A DNA stretch of 64,000 bases, from NCBI RefSeq assembly GCF_003285265.1, contig NZ_CP030239.1, positions 1,942,501-2,006,500 of the forward strand. The letters are read 5' to 3'. The first letter of the stretch is position 1. Every line of letters starts with the position of its first letter. Source of the DNA: Paracoccus mutanolyticus. Its GTDB lineage: Bacteria; Pseudomonadota; Alphaproteobacteria; Rhodobacterales; Rhodobacteraceae. The notes beneath the pieces are model-generated. The model saw only the letters and a list, made by a program, of their open reading frames with translations. It ran no database searches and was not told the DNA's origin. Shown here piece after piece: positions 10,294 through 19,369 of the stretch. Made by a program: the position numbers and the translations under genes.

Positions 10294-11339
10294 TCAGTCG
10301 AACAGGTCCAGCGTCCGCGCCAGATCGCTCCAGTCGAGGGTGAAAACCGTGTCGTTGCCCTCGGCCACCAGCAGGCCGTAACGCTGGCCCAGCCGGTCGG
10401 ACAGCTGCTTCAGCGTGGCGGCCACCCGGTCGGGCGGCTGGATCGGCACGATGGCGGCGTCCGGGGGCGCGACGTTGATGCCGTGGACCAGATGGCTGCC
10501 CTCGACGCCGACGATGGCGCGGGCGTTCCCGCAGGCCTCGATCAGGTCGTCCGCCGTGACCTTCAGCGGGTCGATGACCAGAAAGCCGCGCTCGCGCTCC
10601 AGCCGCTCGGCCAGTTCAGCCTCGTTGCGCAGCAGCCGCAGGTCGCCGCCGCGCCCGCGCAGCAGGAACACGCCCGGCACCGGCGCGGGGCTGCGCCCGG
10701 CCAGCAGCCGGTCGCGCAGTTCGCGCTGGCGGCGCCATTTGTCGGCGTTGTTCGACAGATCGCCGAACAGCACCAGCTCGTCGAAATGCACGTCGCCCGC
10801 GATGCGGCCCGGGGTCACGCCCAGCAACGCCTCGTAGCGCGCGGCATGGCTGTTCGGCGCGGGGGCAGGGGCCGTGGTCATCGCCATGCCGGTCGCCTGC
10901 GCCAGGGGCCAGGCCCAGCCCGCCATAGCCAGCTTCCGAACCAGCGGTTCGGGTCCAGGTCTCGTAAAGCGCCGCGCTGACCGTCCCGGGGCTGGAACGC
11001 CAGCCCCAGCCGGTTCCGGCGGCTGCGCAGATGCAGCTCGGCTCCGGGCCGGTACAGCACCCCGTCCACCAGGTCGACGTCGCGAAAGCGCCAGCCCATG
11101 GTCGGCCCTTCCCAGGCCTCGCCGTCGCGGGTCAGCGCCTCGATGGTCTCGGGCAGGGTGGCGAAGACGCTGGCCCGGATGCGGCCGACCTGGCCCGGCA
11201 GGCTGACCGAGGGGCGGAACACCAGCGTCGAGGCCGGCGCCTCCTCCCAGGTCTCGATGGCGCCGTCGGTGAAATGCGGCTCGGGGCGACGGGCAAGCTT
11301 GCGCAGGCGCGCGCTATAGGGGCGCAGGGGGTTGGGCAT
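10294..11339 (-). CDS. glycosyltransferase family 61 protein, frameshifted
   Basis: Two overlapping minus-strand reading frames (10878-11339 and 10294-10926) join near 10925 to one protein of about 345 residues. The C-terminal part has the DUF563/GT61 hallmarks GDVHFDELVLFGDLSNN and NARAIVGVEGSHLVHGINVA, where the conserved E-G-S/A-H segment lies in the sugar-nucleotide pocket. The N-terminal part (FVFRPSVSLPG-like, DVDLVDGVLYRPGAELHL) also fits GT61 proteins of Rhodobacterales. Likely role: transfer of a pentose or other sugar in extracellular polysaccharide synthesis. The break is best explained by a missing base. It is followed upstream by a small monooxygenase gene 3 bases away. Confidence 0.78.
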
Positions 11340-11342
11340 GGC

Positions 11343-11681
11343 TCAGGCGCGGTCCCCCGTGCTCTCGGCCGCCCACTCCCCGGCCGCCCCCTCGACCAGC
11401 ACCGGGGAAAAGAACCGCTTGCTGCGGCTGCCCGTGGTCAGCGGCCCGATCAGCTCGACGCAGCGCCGGTAATGCTCGGTCGCGCGATGGGCGTCCAGCG
11501 CCGCCTCGTCGGCAAAGATCTCGTAGCAATGGAAGCGGTTCTCGTCCTCGGGGTCGGCCAGCAGGTCGAAGCGGATGTTGCCCGGCTCGGCCCGCGTCCC
11601 CTCCCAGTTGATCCGGAAGGCCGCGACAAAGGCGTCCCGCTGGCCGGGGCGCACCTCGAACTGGACAAGCTGGATCAACAT
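11343..11681 (-). CDS. antibiotic biosynthesis monooxygenase (ABM) domain protein
   Basis: 112 residues from an ATG preceded by GAGGAG at good spacing. The sequence MLIQLVQFEVRPGQRDAF, EPGNIRFDLLADPEDENRF and HCYEIFADEAALDAHRATEH is the ferredoxin-like ABM fold found in quinol monooxygenases and LsrG-type isomerases; the conserved E/H/H pocket residues (EIF, AHRATEHY) are present. Cofactor-free oxidation of a small phenolic or quinol is the family activity; the substrate here is unknown. Adjacent to the GT61 gene on the same strand (3-base gap), possibly co-transcribed. Confidence 0.8.
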   Translation of the reverse strand: MLIQLVQFEVRPGQRDAFVAAFRINWEGTRAEPGNIRFDLLADPEDENRFHCYEIFADEAALDAHRATEHYRRCVELIGPLTTGSRSKRFFSPVLVEGAAGEWAAESTGDRA

Positions 11682-11851
11682 GAAAACTCCTCGGTCAATG
11701 GGTCTGGCGAGCGACGCTTGCATTTGGCACCATAACGCCGGGCCGAGACAAGGGCGAAGGGCCGCAACGGTGCCTGTGTCAACGAAACCCGGTCAGGGCC
11801 CGGGTGTTCCCTCGCGGCGATCCCCGCCGCACAACCGAAAGGATTTTCAGC

Positions 11852-12472
11852 GTGTCCGATCTTGTGGTCATTGCCTTCGATGACGAGGCGACGGGCTTCG
11901 AGCTGCGCAGCGAACTGGTCAAGATGCAGACCGAATACCTGATCCAGCTCGAGGACGCGGTGGTCGTCACCCGTCCCTCGGCCGAAGACATCCAGCTGCA
12001 CCAGGCGGTGAACCTGACCGCCGCCGGCGCGGTGGGCGGCGGCTTCTGGGGCACGCTGGTCGGGCTTTTGTTCCTGAACCCGCTGCTCGGCGCGGCGGTC
12101 GGCGCGGCCTCGGGGGCGATCGCGGGCAAGCTCAGCGATGTCGGGATCAACGACGACTTCATGCGCAGCCTCGGCCAGTCGATCCCGCCCGGCGGCTCGG
12201 CGGTGTTCATCCTGGTGCGCAAGATGACGGCCGACAAGGTGCTGGCGCGGCTGGAAAGCTTCCGCCTGCGCGGCCGCGTGCTGCAGACCTCGCTGCCCGA
12301 CGCCCAGGAGGAGCGGCTGCGCGAGGCCTTCGCCGGCGGCAAGCTCGGCAGCGCGCTCGGGGTTCCGGCGGCCGACACCGCCCCCGCCTCCGGCGCCACC
12401 GCGGCGGAATCCGAAACCGCCCCCACCTCGGGCCAGGGCACCAGCTCTTCGGGCTTCGCCTCGTCCTCGTGA
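11852..12472 (+). CDS. DUF1269 family membrane-associated protein
   Basis: About 206 residues from a GTG start preceded by AAAGGA. The start SDLVVIAFDDEATGFELRSE, the pattern YLIQLEDAVVVTRP and the glycine-rich hydrophobic hairpin AVGGGFWGTLVGLLFLNPLL followed by GAAVGAASGAIAGKLSDVGI are characteristic of DUF1269. Family members are of unknown function, often stress- or envelope-related. The C-terminus is a low-complexity Ala/Ser/Thr-rich tail that is probably disordered. Divergent from the ABM monooxygenase gene and monocistronic as far as can be seen. Confidence 0.8.
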   Translation: MSDLVVIAFDDEATGFELRSELVKMQTEYLIQLEDAVVVTRPSAEDIQLHQAVNLTAAGAVGGGFWGTLVGLLFLNPLLGAAVGAASGAIAGKLSDVGINDDFMRSLGQSIPPGGSAVFILVRKMTADKVLARLESFRLRGRVLQTSLPDAQEERLREAFAGGKLGSALGVPAADTAPASGATAAESETAPTSGQGTSSSGFASSS

Positions 12473-12530
12473 CGGGGGCGCGGGCGCGGGACGCTTGACG
12501 CAAAGGGGCTGGCCGTGACAGGACGCGGCC

Positions 12531-13297
12531 ATGCCCCGCCGCAGCGACACCCTTCCCGACCCCGAGGCCCTGGCCCAGAGCGATGCGCCAAGGGCCCGCC
12601 GCCGCCTGCGCCCGCTGCGCCGGGGCGCCTGGTGGCTGGCCGGCTGGCTGCGCCGGATCGGGCTGCGCTCTTGGCGCTGATGGCGGCGCTGGTCCTGCTG
12701 TTCTCGGTCGTGAACCCGCCGACCAGCTGGACCATCATCGCCGGCCAGCGCGAATTCCCGGGCCGCGCCGAACGGCAGTGGACCGACATCGACGACATCG
12801 CTCCCCAGATGGTGCGCGCCGTCGTCGCCGCCGAGGACGCCAATTTCTGCCGCCACTGGGGCTTCGACATGGTCGAGATCCGCCGCGTCATCGCCTCGGG
12901 CTCCAGCCGGGGGGCCTCGACCATCACCCAGCAGACCGCCAAGAACGTCTTTCTGTGGCAGGGCCGCAGCTGGCCGCGCAAGGCTCTGGAAACGCTCTAC
13001 ACCCCGATGATCGAGGCGCTCTGGTCCAAGCGCCGCATCGTCGAGGTCTATCTGAACCTGGCCGAGTTCGGGCGCGGCGTCTTCGGCGTCCACGCGGCGG
13101 CGCAGCACTATTTCAAGACCACCCCCGACCGGCTGACAATGGCGCAGGCGGCGGCGCTGGCCTCGATCCTGCCCGCGCCCAAGACGCGCAACCCGCAGAC
13201 CGGCTCGGCCCGGACCCGGGCCATCGTCTCGGGCGCGCGCACCATCCAGGCCGACGGGCGCGACAGCTGCCTGGTGCTGCTGCCGCCCGGCCGCTAG
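12531..13297 (+). CDS. mtgA: monofunctional peptidoglycan transglycosylase MtgA, frameshifted
   Basis: Polymerises lipid II into glycan strands at the inner membrane (GT51). The N-terminus is read from ATG 12531 in one frame (RRSDTLPDPEALAQSDAPRA and a basic stretch), then one base is missing near 12668, inside the transmembrane helix, after which the GT51 domain is clear: RAVVAAEDANFCRHWGFD (catalytic Glu in the EDxxF motif), RGASTITQQTAKNVFLWQ, RKALETLYTPMIEALWSKRR and VYLNLAEFGRGVFGV. About 255 residues, as expected. The 3' end overlaps the convergent EEP-family gene by 4 bases. Confidence 0.9.
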
Positions 13298-14331
13298 GGC
13301 GCTAGGGGCCAGTCGATGTCCACCCAGACCAGCCGATGGCTGGACGCGGCCTCGGCGGTCCCGTCCTCGGGCCAGTGGACGCCCGCGCCCAGAACGCCCA
13401 GCTCCTTGCCCGGCAGGACGTAATCCACCCGCAGGTTGCCCGGCGGCCTGTCGTCGGGCCAGTCGCCGGTGTCCAGCCCCGGGTCCCCCTTCTGCGCCGC
13501 GTTCACCCCCAGCGCGCCGGCGCGCCGCCCGCCTTCGCTGCGGGGCAGGGGGTCCTGCACCCGCGCCATGATCCGCGCCAGCGCGCCCGGGTCGCCCGCG
13601 CTGTCAAGGGCATCCATGTTCAGCTTGCCCGCCAGCACGAAGGGCGCGTCCGGCAGGTGCCCCAGCCAGAAGGCCAGCTCGTCGTGGTTGCGCCCGATGT
13701 TGCGCTCGCCCCGCCCGAAGGCCGGGGGCGAGGCCGCCATCGCCAGCACATGCAGCCCCCGCCCGCCGACCGTCACCACCGCATCCCAATGCGCCACCGA
13801 AGGCAGGCGCTGCACCGCCGCCACCTCGGGCGGGGCCGGGGGCATCCGGTTGCCGGGCAGGTCGCGCCACAGGAAACCGCTGTAATCCGTGACCGGCCCG
13901 ATCGGGTGGCGCGACAGCAGGACCATGCCGCCCTGGCCCGAAAACCGGCCAAAGCCCTGCCGGTCGTCGGGCGTGCCGCGCCGCCCGTCGCCGTCCATGT
14001 CCAGCCCGGTGACCATGCCCGCGTTCGGCCGCCCGGCGAAGGCATGAGGGTAGTCCACCCCCGCCGCCGCCAGCCGGGCGCGAAAGGCGGCCAGCGCGCG
14101 CCCCTCGTGGTCCCAGTCAAAGCCGGTCAGCAGCAGGATGTCGGGCCGCACCGCCGCGATCACGCCCAGAACCGCGTCGATCTGCGCGTCCTTGCGGCCA
14201 AGATCGCGCAACAAAAGCCCCGGCCCGTCGCGCGACAGGCCGGGGTCGAACGTGGCGATCCGCAGCGGCTGGCCCCAGGCCGCCGGGGCGGCCAGCGCCG
14301 ACAGCAGCGCGATCAGCCGGATCAGACCCAA
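13294..14331 (-). CDS. endonuclease/exonuclease/phosphatase (EEP) family protein, exported
   Basis: 345 residues with a signal peptide ([20 protein letters not shown]). It starts the EEP fold with [21 protein letters not shown], continues with [20 protein letters not shown], has [17 protein letters not shown] and ends with [19 protein letters not shown] and [15 protein letters not shown] (the final S-D/S-H-R segment). This resembles the secreted phosphodiesterase-like proteins of Rhodobacterales; some canonical catalytic residues (the E of LQE, here LTG) look replaced, so activity is uncertain. It begins 10 bases inside the 3' end of leuD, so it is probably co-transcribed with it. Confidence 0.75.
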   Translation of the reverse strand: MGLIRLIALLSALAAPAAWGQPLRIATFDPGLSRDGPGLLLRDLGRKDAQIDAVLGVIAAVRPDILLLTGFDWDHEGRALAAFRARLAAAGVDYPHAFAGRPNAGMVTGLDMDGDGRRGTPDDRQGFGRFSGQGGMVLLSRHPIGPVTDYSGFLWRDLPGNRMPPAPPEVAAVQRLPSVAHWDAVVTVGGRGLHVLAMAASPPAFGRGERNIGRNHDELAFWLGHLPDAPFVLAGKLNMDALDSAGDPGALARIMARVQDPLPRSEGGRRAGALGVNAAQKGDPGLDTGDWPDDRPPGNLRVDYVLPGKELGVLGAGVHWPEDGTAEAASSHRLVWVDIDWPLAP

Positions 14332-14922
14332 GGCCGGCTCTGGGCCATCTGCGCCTCGTAGGCGTCGATGGCGGGGGCCTTTTCCATGGTCAGGCCGATG
14401 TCGTCCAGCCCGTTCAGCAGGCAGTGCTTGCGGAACGGGTCCACCTGGAACGGAAAGCTCTGCCCGTCCGAGGTCGTCACGGTCTGGTTTTCCAGATCGA
14501 CCGTCATGCGCGCGTTGGCGCCCTTGCGGGCATCCTCCATCAGCACCTCGACCACTTCGGGCGGCATGACGATGGGCAGGATGCCGTTCTTGAAGCAGTT
14601 GTTGAAGAAGTTGTCGGCAAAGCTGGTCAGCCGCGCGGCTGCCGAAATCGAGCAGCGCTCAGGGCGCGTGCTCGCGCGACGACCCGCAGCCGAAATTGTC
14701 GCCCGCCACGATGATCTCGGCCTGGCGATAGGCCGGCTGGTTCAGGACGAAATCCGGGACTTCGCTGCCGTCGGGGTTGTAGCGCATCTCGTCGAACAGG
14801 TTCTTGCCCAGGCCCGAACGATGGATCGTCTTCAGGAACTGCTTGGGGATGATCATGTCGGTGTCGATGTTGACCAGCGGCATGGGGGCCGCGATGCCGG
14901 TCAGGGTGGTGAACTTGTCCAT
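14322..14922 (-). CDS. leuD: 3-isopropylmalate dehydratase small subunit LeuD, disrupted
   Basis: Small subunit of isopropylmalate isomerase (leucine synthesis). The first 87 residues, [20 protein letters not shown] to [13 protein letters not shown], are normal. The next codon is TGA (14659-14661 on the + strand) where the family has Trp of the HAPWAL motif; ALLDFG then follows in the same frame, a further shift occurs near 14640, and the correct sequence resumes with [19 protein letters not shown] and [19 protein letters not shown]. So one nonsense change plus one frame change. Since leuC is intact, a consensus error is likelier than loss of the pathway. Separated from leuC by a convergent membrane-protein gene. 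Confidence 0.9.
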
Positions 14923-15000
14923 GGATGTCCTCGTGGAATTGACTGGCCGCCCCTGCGGCCGTTAACCTTTTCGCGCCGGTTTCCGAGTTCCGCCGCAAGG

Positions 15001-15624
15001 ATGTTTCATATGTTTGGCTTTGCAAGTTTCGCGGCGCTGCGCGCCTGCGTGTCCCGCGACTGGACGCCCGCCATCGGCGACCCGGAGGTGACGGGCTGGC
15101 TGACGGTCCTGGCCTATCTGCTGTGCATGGTTCTGGCGGTGCGGGTGCTGACCCGCCGGCCGCCCCAGGCCGCGCGCGGGCTGTGGCTGGGCATCGCGCC
15201 GCTGATGGGCTTTCTGGCGCTGAACAAGCAGCTCGACCTGCAGACCGCGCTGACCGCGACCGGGCGCTGCATGGCCCATGCCCAGGGCTGGTACGACAAC
15301 CGCGCTCTGGTGCAGCTGGGCTTCATCGCGGGCCTCATCCTGCTGGTGGTGCTGGTCCTGACAGTCGCGCTCCGTTCGCTCAAGGGACGGCTGCGCATGA
15401 ACGGGCTGGCCCTTCTGGGCCTTGCCGTGCTCTGCGGCTTCGTCCTGGTGCGGGCGGTGGGCTTTCATCACGTGGACCAACTCATCAGCATGGATTTCGC
15501 GCGTCTCCCGTTCAACTTCTGGTTCGAGAACGCGGGGCTTTTCCTGATCGCCGTCAATGCCCTGTGGCTGGCGGGGCGGGACAGCGCGCCCCGCCCCGCC
15601 GCCGTCAGACCGTTTCAGAGATAA
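15001..15624 (+). CDS. multi-spanning membrane protein, unknown function
   Basis: 207 residues starting at ATG 15001, with about five hydrophobic segments: [73 protein letters not shown] and [18 protein letters not shown]. Notable conserved-looking polar motifs between helices are [20 protein letters not shown] and [10 protein letters not shown] do not recognise the family. It sits between leuD (divergent) and leuC (convergent; stop codons overlap by 20 bases), splitting the two leu genes. A role in leucine synthesis should not be inferred from position alone. Confidence 0.7.
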   Translation: MFHMFGFASFAALRACVSRDWTPAIGDPEVTGWLTVLAYLLCMVLAVRVLTRRPPQAARGLWLGIAPLMGFLALNKQLDLQTALTATGRCMAHAQGWYDNRALVQLGFIAGLILLVVLVLTVALRSLKGRLRMNGLALLGLAVLCGFVLVRAVGFHHVDQLISMDFARLPFNFWFENAGLFLIAVNALWLAGRDSAPRPAAVRPFQR

Positions 15625-17041
15625 GCGCGCGCACGTCGGTCAGGTGGCCCCTGATCGCCGCCGCCGCCGCCATCACCGGCGACATCAGATGCGTGCGCCC
15701 GCCCCGGCCCATGCGGCCCTCGAAGTTGCGGTTCGAGGTCGCGGCGCAGCGCTCGCCCGGCGCCAGCTGGTCGGGGTTCATGCCCAGGCACATGGAACAG
15801 CCCGCCAGCCGCCATTCGAAGCCGGCATCGGTGAAGATCTTGTCCAGGCCCTCCTCCTCGGCCTGCATGCGGACCAGGCCCGAGCCGGGGACGACCATGC
15901 CCCGCACGCCCGGCGCCAGCTTCTGGCCCTTCAGGATGCCGGCGGCGGCGCGCAGGTCCTCGATCCGGCCGTTGGTGCAGGACCCGATAAAGACCGCGTC
16001 GATCTTGATCTCCTCCAGCGGCGTGCCGGGCTTCAGGCCCATATAGTCCAGGCTGCGGCGCGCGGCCTCGACCTTGCCGCCCTCGAAATCCTCGGGGGCG
16101 GGGACGACGGCGGTGATCGGCAGCACGTCCTCGGGCGAGGTGCCCCAGGTCACGACCGGGGCGATGTCCTCGCCGCGGATGGTGACGACCTTGTCCCAAT
16201 GCGCGCCCTCGTCGGAAAACAACGTTTTCCACCAGGCGACGGCGGCTTCCCAGGCCGCGCCCTTGGGGGCATGCGGGCGGCCCATGCAGTATTCGAAGGT
16301 CTTTTCGTCCGGCGCGATCAGCCCGGCGCGGGCGCCGCCCTCGATCGCCATGTTGCAGACGGTCATGCGGCCTTCCATCGACAGGGCGCGGATCGCCTCG
16401 CCGCAATATTCGATGACATAGCCGGTGCCGCCGGCGGTGCCGGTCTTGCCGATCACCGCCAGCGTGATGTCCTTGGCGGTGACGCCGGGCATCAGGCGGC
16501 CGGTGATCTCGACCTTCATGTTCTTCGATTTCTTCTGGATCAGCGTCTGGGTGGCCAGGACGTGCTCCACCTCGGAGGTGCCGATGCCATGCGCCAGCGC
16601 CCCAAAGGCGCCATGCGTCGCGGTGTGGCTGTCGCCGCAGACGACGGTCATGCCGGGCAGGGTCCAGCCCTGTTCGGGGCCGACGATATGCACGATGCCC
16701 TGGCGGATGTCGCTCATCGGGTAATAGTTCAGGCCGAACTCGCGGGCGTTCTTGTCCAGCTCCGCGACCTGGATGCGGCCCTCGGGGTTCTCGATCCCGT
16801 TCACGCGGTCAGGCGTGGTCGGCACGTTGTGGTCCGGCACGGCGATGGTCTGGTCGGGCCGGCGCACCTTGCGCCCGGCCATGCGCAGCCCCTCGAAGGC
16901 CTGGGGCGAGGTCACTTCGTGGACCAGGTGGCGGTCGATGTACAGCACGCAGGTGCCGTCCTCGGCCCGCTCGACCACATGGGCGTCAAAGATCTTGTCG
17001 TACAGCGTGCGGGGCGCGCCCGCGTTCATGGTGCCTGTCAT
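15605..17041 (-). CDS. leuC: 3-isopropylmalate dehydratase large subunit LeuC
   Basis: Intact, 478 residues. Large aconitase-fold subunit that isomerises 2-isopropylmalate to 3-isopropylmalate with LeuD. Seen: [32 protein letters not shown] (substrate and cluster region), and the [4Fe-4S] ligands in [14 protein letters not shown] and [20 protein letters not shown]. The length and all cluster cysteines are as in the family. Start chosen at the ATG giving [19 protein letters not shown]; the second ATG four codons later is an alternative. The 3' end overlaps the convergent membrane-protein gene. Its promoter must lie in the 17042-17438 gap. Confidence 0.96.
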   Translation of the reverse strand: MTGTMNAGAPRTLYDKIFDAHVVERAEDGTCVLYIDRHLVHEVTSPQAFEGLRMAGRKVRRPDQTIAVPDHNVPTTPDRVNGIENPEGRIQVAELDKNAREFGLNYYPMSDIRQGIVHIVGPEQGWTLPGMTVVCGDSHTATHGAFGALAHGIGTSEVEHVLATQTLIQKKSKNMKVEITGRLMPGVTAKDITLAVIGKTGTAGGTGYVIEYCGEAIRALSMEGRMTVCNMAIEGGARAGLIAPDEKTFEYCMGRPHAPKGAAWEAAVAWWKTLFSDEGAHWDKVVTIRGEDIAPVVTWGTSPEDVLPITAVVPAPEDFEGGKVEAARRSLDYMGLKPGTPLEEIKIDAVFIGSCTNGRIEDLRAAAGILKGQKLAPGVRGMVVPGSGLVRMQAEEEGLDKIFTDAGFEWRLAGCSMCLGMNPDQLAPGERCAATSNRNFEGRMGRGGRTHLMSPVMAAAAAIRGHLTDVRALISETV

Positions 17042-17299
17042 GGCTTTCTCTTTCCGAAAGAGTAGCTGGTGGGGTCATGGATCGGGCCGCCCGCCTGTCG
17101 GGGGGGTGTCCCAGGGGCGCGCACAAGCATGCGCCCGCTGCCGTCAAAGTCGGGCGGTGACGGACAGGCTTTCGCCGTAGAACCGACCCGGCAGCCGGGC
17201 GCGGTCATGGATGTCGAAATAGACGAATCCTTGCATGAGCGCCATTTTACGCCGGTTTTCGCCATCAGGCAATATGGCAGCCGGGGCGGAGGACCGGCG

Positions 17300-17327
17300 G
17301 TGTACGCCCTGTGTACGCGCGGTGTAC
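17300..17327 (-). repeat. triple GTACAC element, copy 1
   Basis: Three copies of GTACAC (here GTGTAC on the + strand at 17300, 17311 and 17322) spaced exactly 11 bp. The surrounding bases CCGCGC and CAGGGC are shared with copies at 29389 and 54666. This is the only structure I see in the 397-bp gap 17042-17438 between leuC and a small gene; it is about 260 bp upstream of leuC and 110 bp upstream of the small gene. Confidence 0.75.
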
Positions 17328-17438
17328 GCCCGGTGCGGACGCCCCGATGAGCTTTCGGTCACGCGGCGGGCACGGTTCTGTTAATTCATTCTTGGCATCC
17401 AGTCCCTATGGTCAAGCCCGGACGAAAGGTGATCTGCC

Positions 17439-17684
17439 ATGATGATTCGTATTTTCCTGCGGGCGTTTCCGCTGCTTTGCGCCGCGCTCTTCACGCTTGC
17501 CGTCTTCGTCGCGCAAACCCCGGCGGAACGCGCGCGCCAACTGTTGCGGCTGGAAACCGACCGGCTGGCCTGGGCCGAAGGCCTGGTCAAATGCCCGGAA
17601 ACATGGGATAATCTTCCGCTGTCGGCCTGCCGGGTCCAGGCCGCGGCCCGCGTCCTGCCCACAAATCTGGCCGCCCCGCATTGA
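17439..17684 (+). CDS. small membrane-anchored protein, unknown
   Basis: 81 residues: an N-terminal hydrophobic segment IFLRAFPLLCAALFTLAVFV acting as membrane anchor or signal, then a short soluble part ARQLLRLETDRLAWAEGLVK with two cysteines (KCPETWDNLPLSACRV) that could form a disulfide in the periplasm. AAAGGTGAT lies upstream of the start. An alternative start is the second Met. No family recognised. Real coding is supported by plausible composition and start signal only. Confidence 0.5.
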   Translation: MMIRIFLRAFPLLCAALFTLAVFVAQTPAERARQLLRLETDRLAWAEGLVKCPETWDNLPLSACRVQAAARVLPTNLAAPH

Positions 17685-17781
17685 GCCGGGGCAATTCCAT
17701 GCTACATTATAAGGGCCCCGGCGCCGGGGGAGAGCGGCGCGATGACCGGAGGATGAACCCCTGTCCAATACCGTCTCGCCG

Positions 17782-18219
17782 GTGACTGCACCGGCTGCGA
17801 CCGCCGCGATGCCCGGGCTGACCAGCGATCAGCTTCTGGATCGCATTCTTGCCTCGCTCGACGACGACAAGGCCGAAGAGGTCGTGACCATCGACCTGCG
17901 CGGCCGTTCAGCCATGGCCGACCATATGGTGATCGCCTCGGGCCGGAACGCGCGCCAGGTCGCGTCGATCGCGGAAAAGCTGGTCGAGCGTCTGAAGGAG
18001 CAGACCGGCCGCTCGGCCCGCGTCGAAGGCAAGGACACCGGCGACTGGGTGCTGATCGACACCGACGACGTGATCGTCCATGTCTTCCGCCCCGAGGTGC
18101 GCGAGTTCTATCAGCTTGAAAAGATGTGGATGCCGGCGGATGCGCTGCGCTCGGCCACGCTGGACAGGCTGCGCGCCGATCACGCCGCCGACGAAGCCGC
18201 CCACCGCCCGCAGGGCTGA
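17782..18219 (+). CDS. rsfS: ribosome silencing factor RsfS
   Basis: 145 residues. RsfS binds ribosomal protein uL14 and prevents subunit joining in stationary phase or starvation. Core motifs: LDDDKAEEVVTIDLRGRSAM, ADHMVIASGRNARQVASIAE, DTGDWVLIDTDDVIVHVFRP and EVREFYQLEKMWM, complete for the family. Start: GTG 17782 is used; an in-frame CTG at 17761 has a better ribosome-binding site (GGAGG about 8 bases upstream) and would add seven residues, so the true start is uncertain. rlmH follows 12 bases later, the usual pair. Confidence 0.95.
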   Translation: MTAPAATAAMPGLTSDQLLDRILASLDDDKAEEVVTIDLRGRSAMADHMVIASGRNARQVASIAEKLVERLKEQTGRSARVEGKDTGDWVLIDTDDVIVHVFRPEVREFYQLEKMWMPADALRSATLDRLRADHAADEAAHRPQG

Positions 18220-18231
18220 CGGGCCGGACGC

Positions 18232-18699
18232 ATGCGGATGGTCATTGCCGCGGTCGGGCGGCTGCGGCAGGGCCCCGAGGCGGCGCTGATCGCCGATTAT
18301 CTCGACCGTCACGCCAAGGCGGGCCGCGCCTTGGGCCTGCCCCCCGTGACCATCGCCGAGGTCGAGGACAAGCGCGGCGGCGGCATGGCGGCCGAGGCGG
18401 CGCTGCTGGATCGGGTCATTCCCTCCGATGCGGCGCTGGTGACGCTGGACGAACGCGGCCAGATGCTGACCTCGCCGGAATTCGCAGACCGGATCGCGGG
18501 GTTCCGGGACCAGGCTCGCGACATCGCCTTCGTCATCGGCGGCGCCGACGGGATCGACCCCGCCCTGCGGGCCCGCGCCGCGCTGTCGGTCAGCTTGGGC
18601 CGCATGGTCTGGCCCCATATGCTGGTGCGTGTCATGCTGGCCGAACAGATCTATCGCGCGACCACCATCCTGGCCGGCAGCCCCTATCACCGCGCCTGA
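18232..18699 (+). CDS. rlmH: 23S rRNA (pseudouridine1915-N3)-methyltransferase RlmH
   Basis: Intact SPOUT methyltransferase, 155 residues. It methylates pseudouridine 1915 in helix 69 of 23S rRNA, on assembled 70S ribosomes. Seen: VTLDERGQMLTSPEFADRI, AFVIGGADGIDPALRARA (the SAM-binding knot with GGxxG) and LSVSLGRMVWPHMLVRVML with AEQIYRATTILAGSPYHRA, the diagnostic C-terminus ending in PYHR. Directly downstream of rsfS and presumably co-transcribed. Confidence 0.96.
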   Translation: MRMVIAAVGRLRQGPEAALIADYLDRHAKAGRALGLPPVTIAEVEDKRGGGMAAEAALLDRVIPSDAALVTLDERGQMLTSPEFADRIAGFRDQARDIAFVIGGADGIDPALRARAALSVSLGRMVWPHMLVRVMLAEQIYRATTILAGSPYHRA

Positions 18700-18798
18700 T
18701 CGTTAAAACTTTAGGAATATTTAACCTTAACAATGGGTTAAAATCGCGCGACGAGGGTTAACATGATCCTGTCCGCACGATGATTCCCGGGTTTCGGC

Positions 18799-19366
18799 AT
18801 GGCCTCGCCTTCGATCAGCAGCTCTTCTCCGGTTCCGGCCCTGGCCCCCGCCCCGGGCGCGGCGCGGGACCTTTCCGTCAGCCCCGACCGCGTTGTGGTG
18901 CCCCCCGAAGCCACCCGCCCGGGCGAGGAGGATGTCGGGCTGCGGCCCGGCCGCGACCAGGCCGGGTCCCGGGACGACACCGCGCCCCGCGACGGCTTCC
19001 GGCTCAGGACGATGCCATCGAGCGGCTGGGAGCGAAGACCCCGCGCTCGAGGCGCGCATCCGCGCCGAGGCCGAGGCCGCGCTGGCCCGCGCCCGCGCGA
19101 TGGCGGCCGATGCCGACACGCCCCTGGATCAGGCCGCGTTCCGCGCCGAGGTCATCGACTATCTCAAGGCACTACCGAGCGTCCGGCCTTTGCCCGCGCG
19201 CTTGAACGCGGGCCATCGTCGTCCGCCCCGCAGCGGGCGACGAGGTCCCGCAGATGCAGCCCGAACTGACCCACGCCGTCGATCGCAGCGGTGCGCTGCG
19301 TTCGGGCGCGCCGCTGCCGGGCGAGGGCGTGGACAGGAACGACTTCGTGGCCTGGTGGCCGCCTAG
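18799..19366 (+). CDS. hypothetical protein, multiply frameshifted
   Basis: A coding signal runs through four frame changes, each consistent with one missing base: SPVPALAPAPGAARDLSVSP (frame of 18799), then QDDAIERLGAKTP, then EARIRAEAEAALARARAMAA with DQAAFRAEVIDYLK, then TTERPAFARALERG, then QPELTHAVDRSGALRSGAPL. The result is a Pro/Ala-rich start followed by a helical Ala/Glu-rich part, possibly coiled coil. No family recognised and no signal peptide evident. The end near 19366 is only 3 bases from the stop of the convergent LOG gene. The exact product cannot be given. Confidence 0.4.
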
Positions 19367-19369
19367 GCC

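Noticed and set aside
10878..11735. Overlapping + strand frames across the GT61 and ABM genes
   Set aside because: The minus strand carries recognisable GT61 and ABM domains; the + strand frames are shadows.
15605..17065. Long open frame on the + strand opposite leuC, and similar long antisense frames opposite pyk, gpmI and pheS
   Set aside because: They are shadows of high-GC coding sequence; the opposite strands carry complete conserved enzymes.
17069..17350. Possible small gene covering the GTACAC element (peptide with VYALCTRGV)
   Set aside because: The peptide only translates the repeat; the same VYALCTRGV-like peptide arises at the other copies, with no ribosome-binding site or conserved start.
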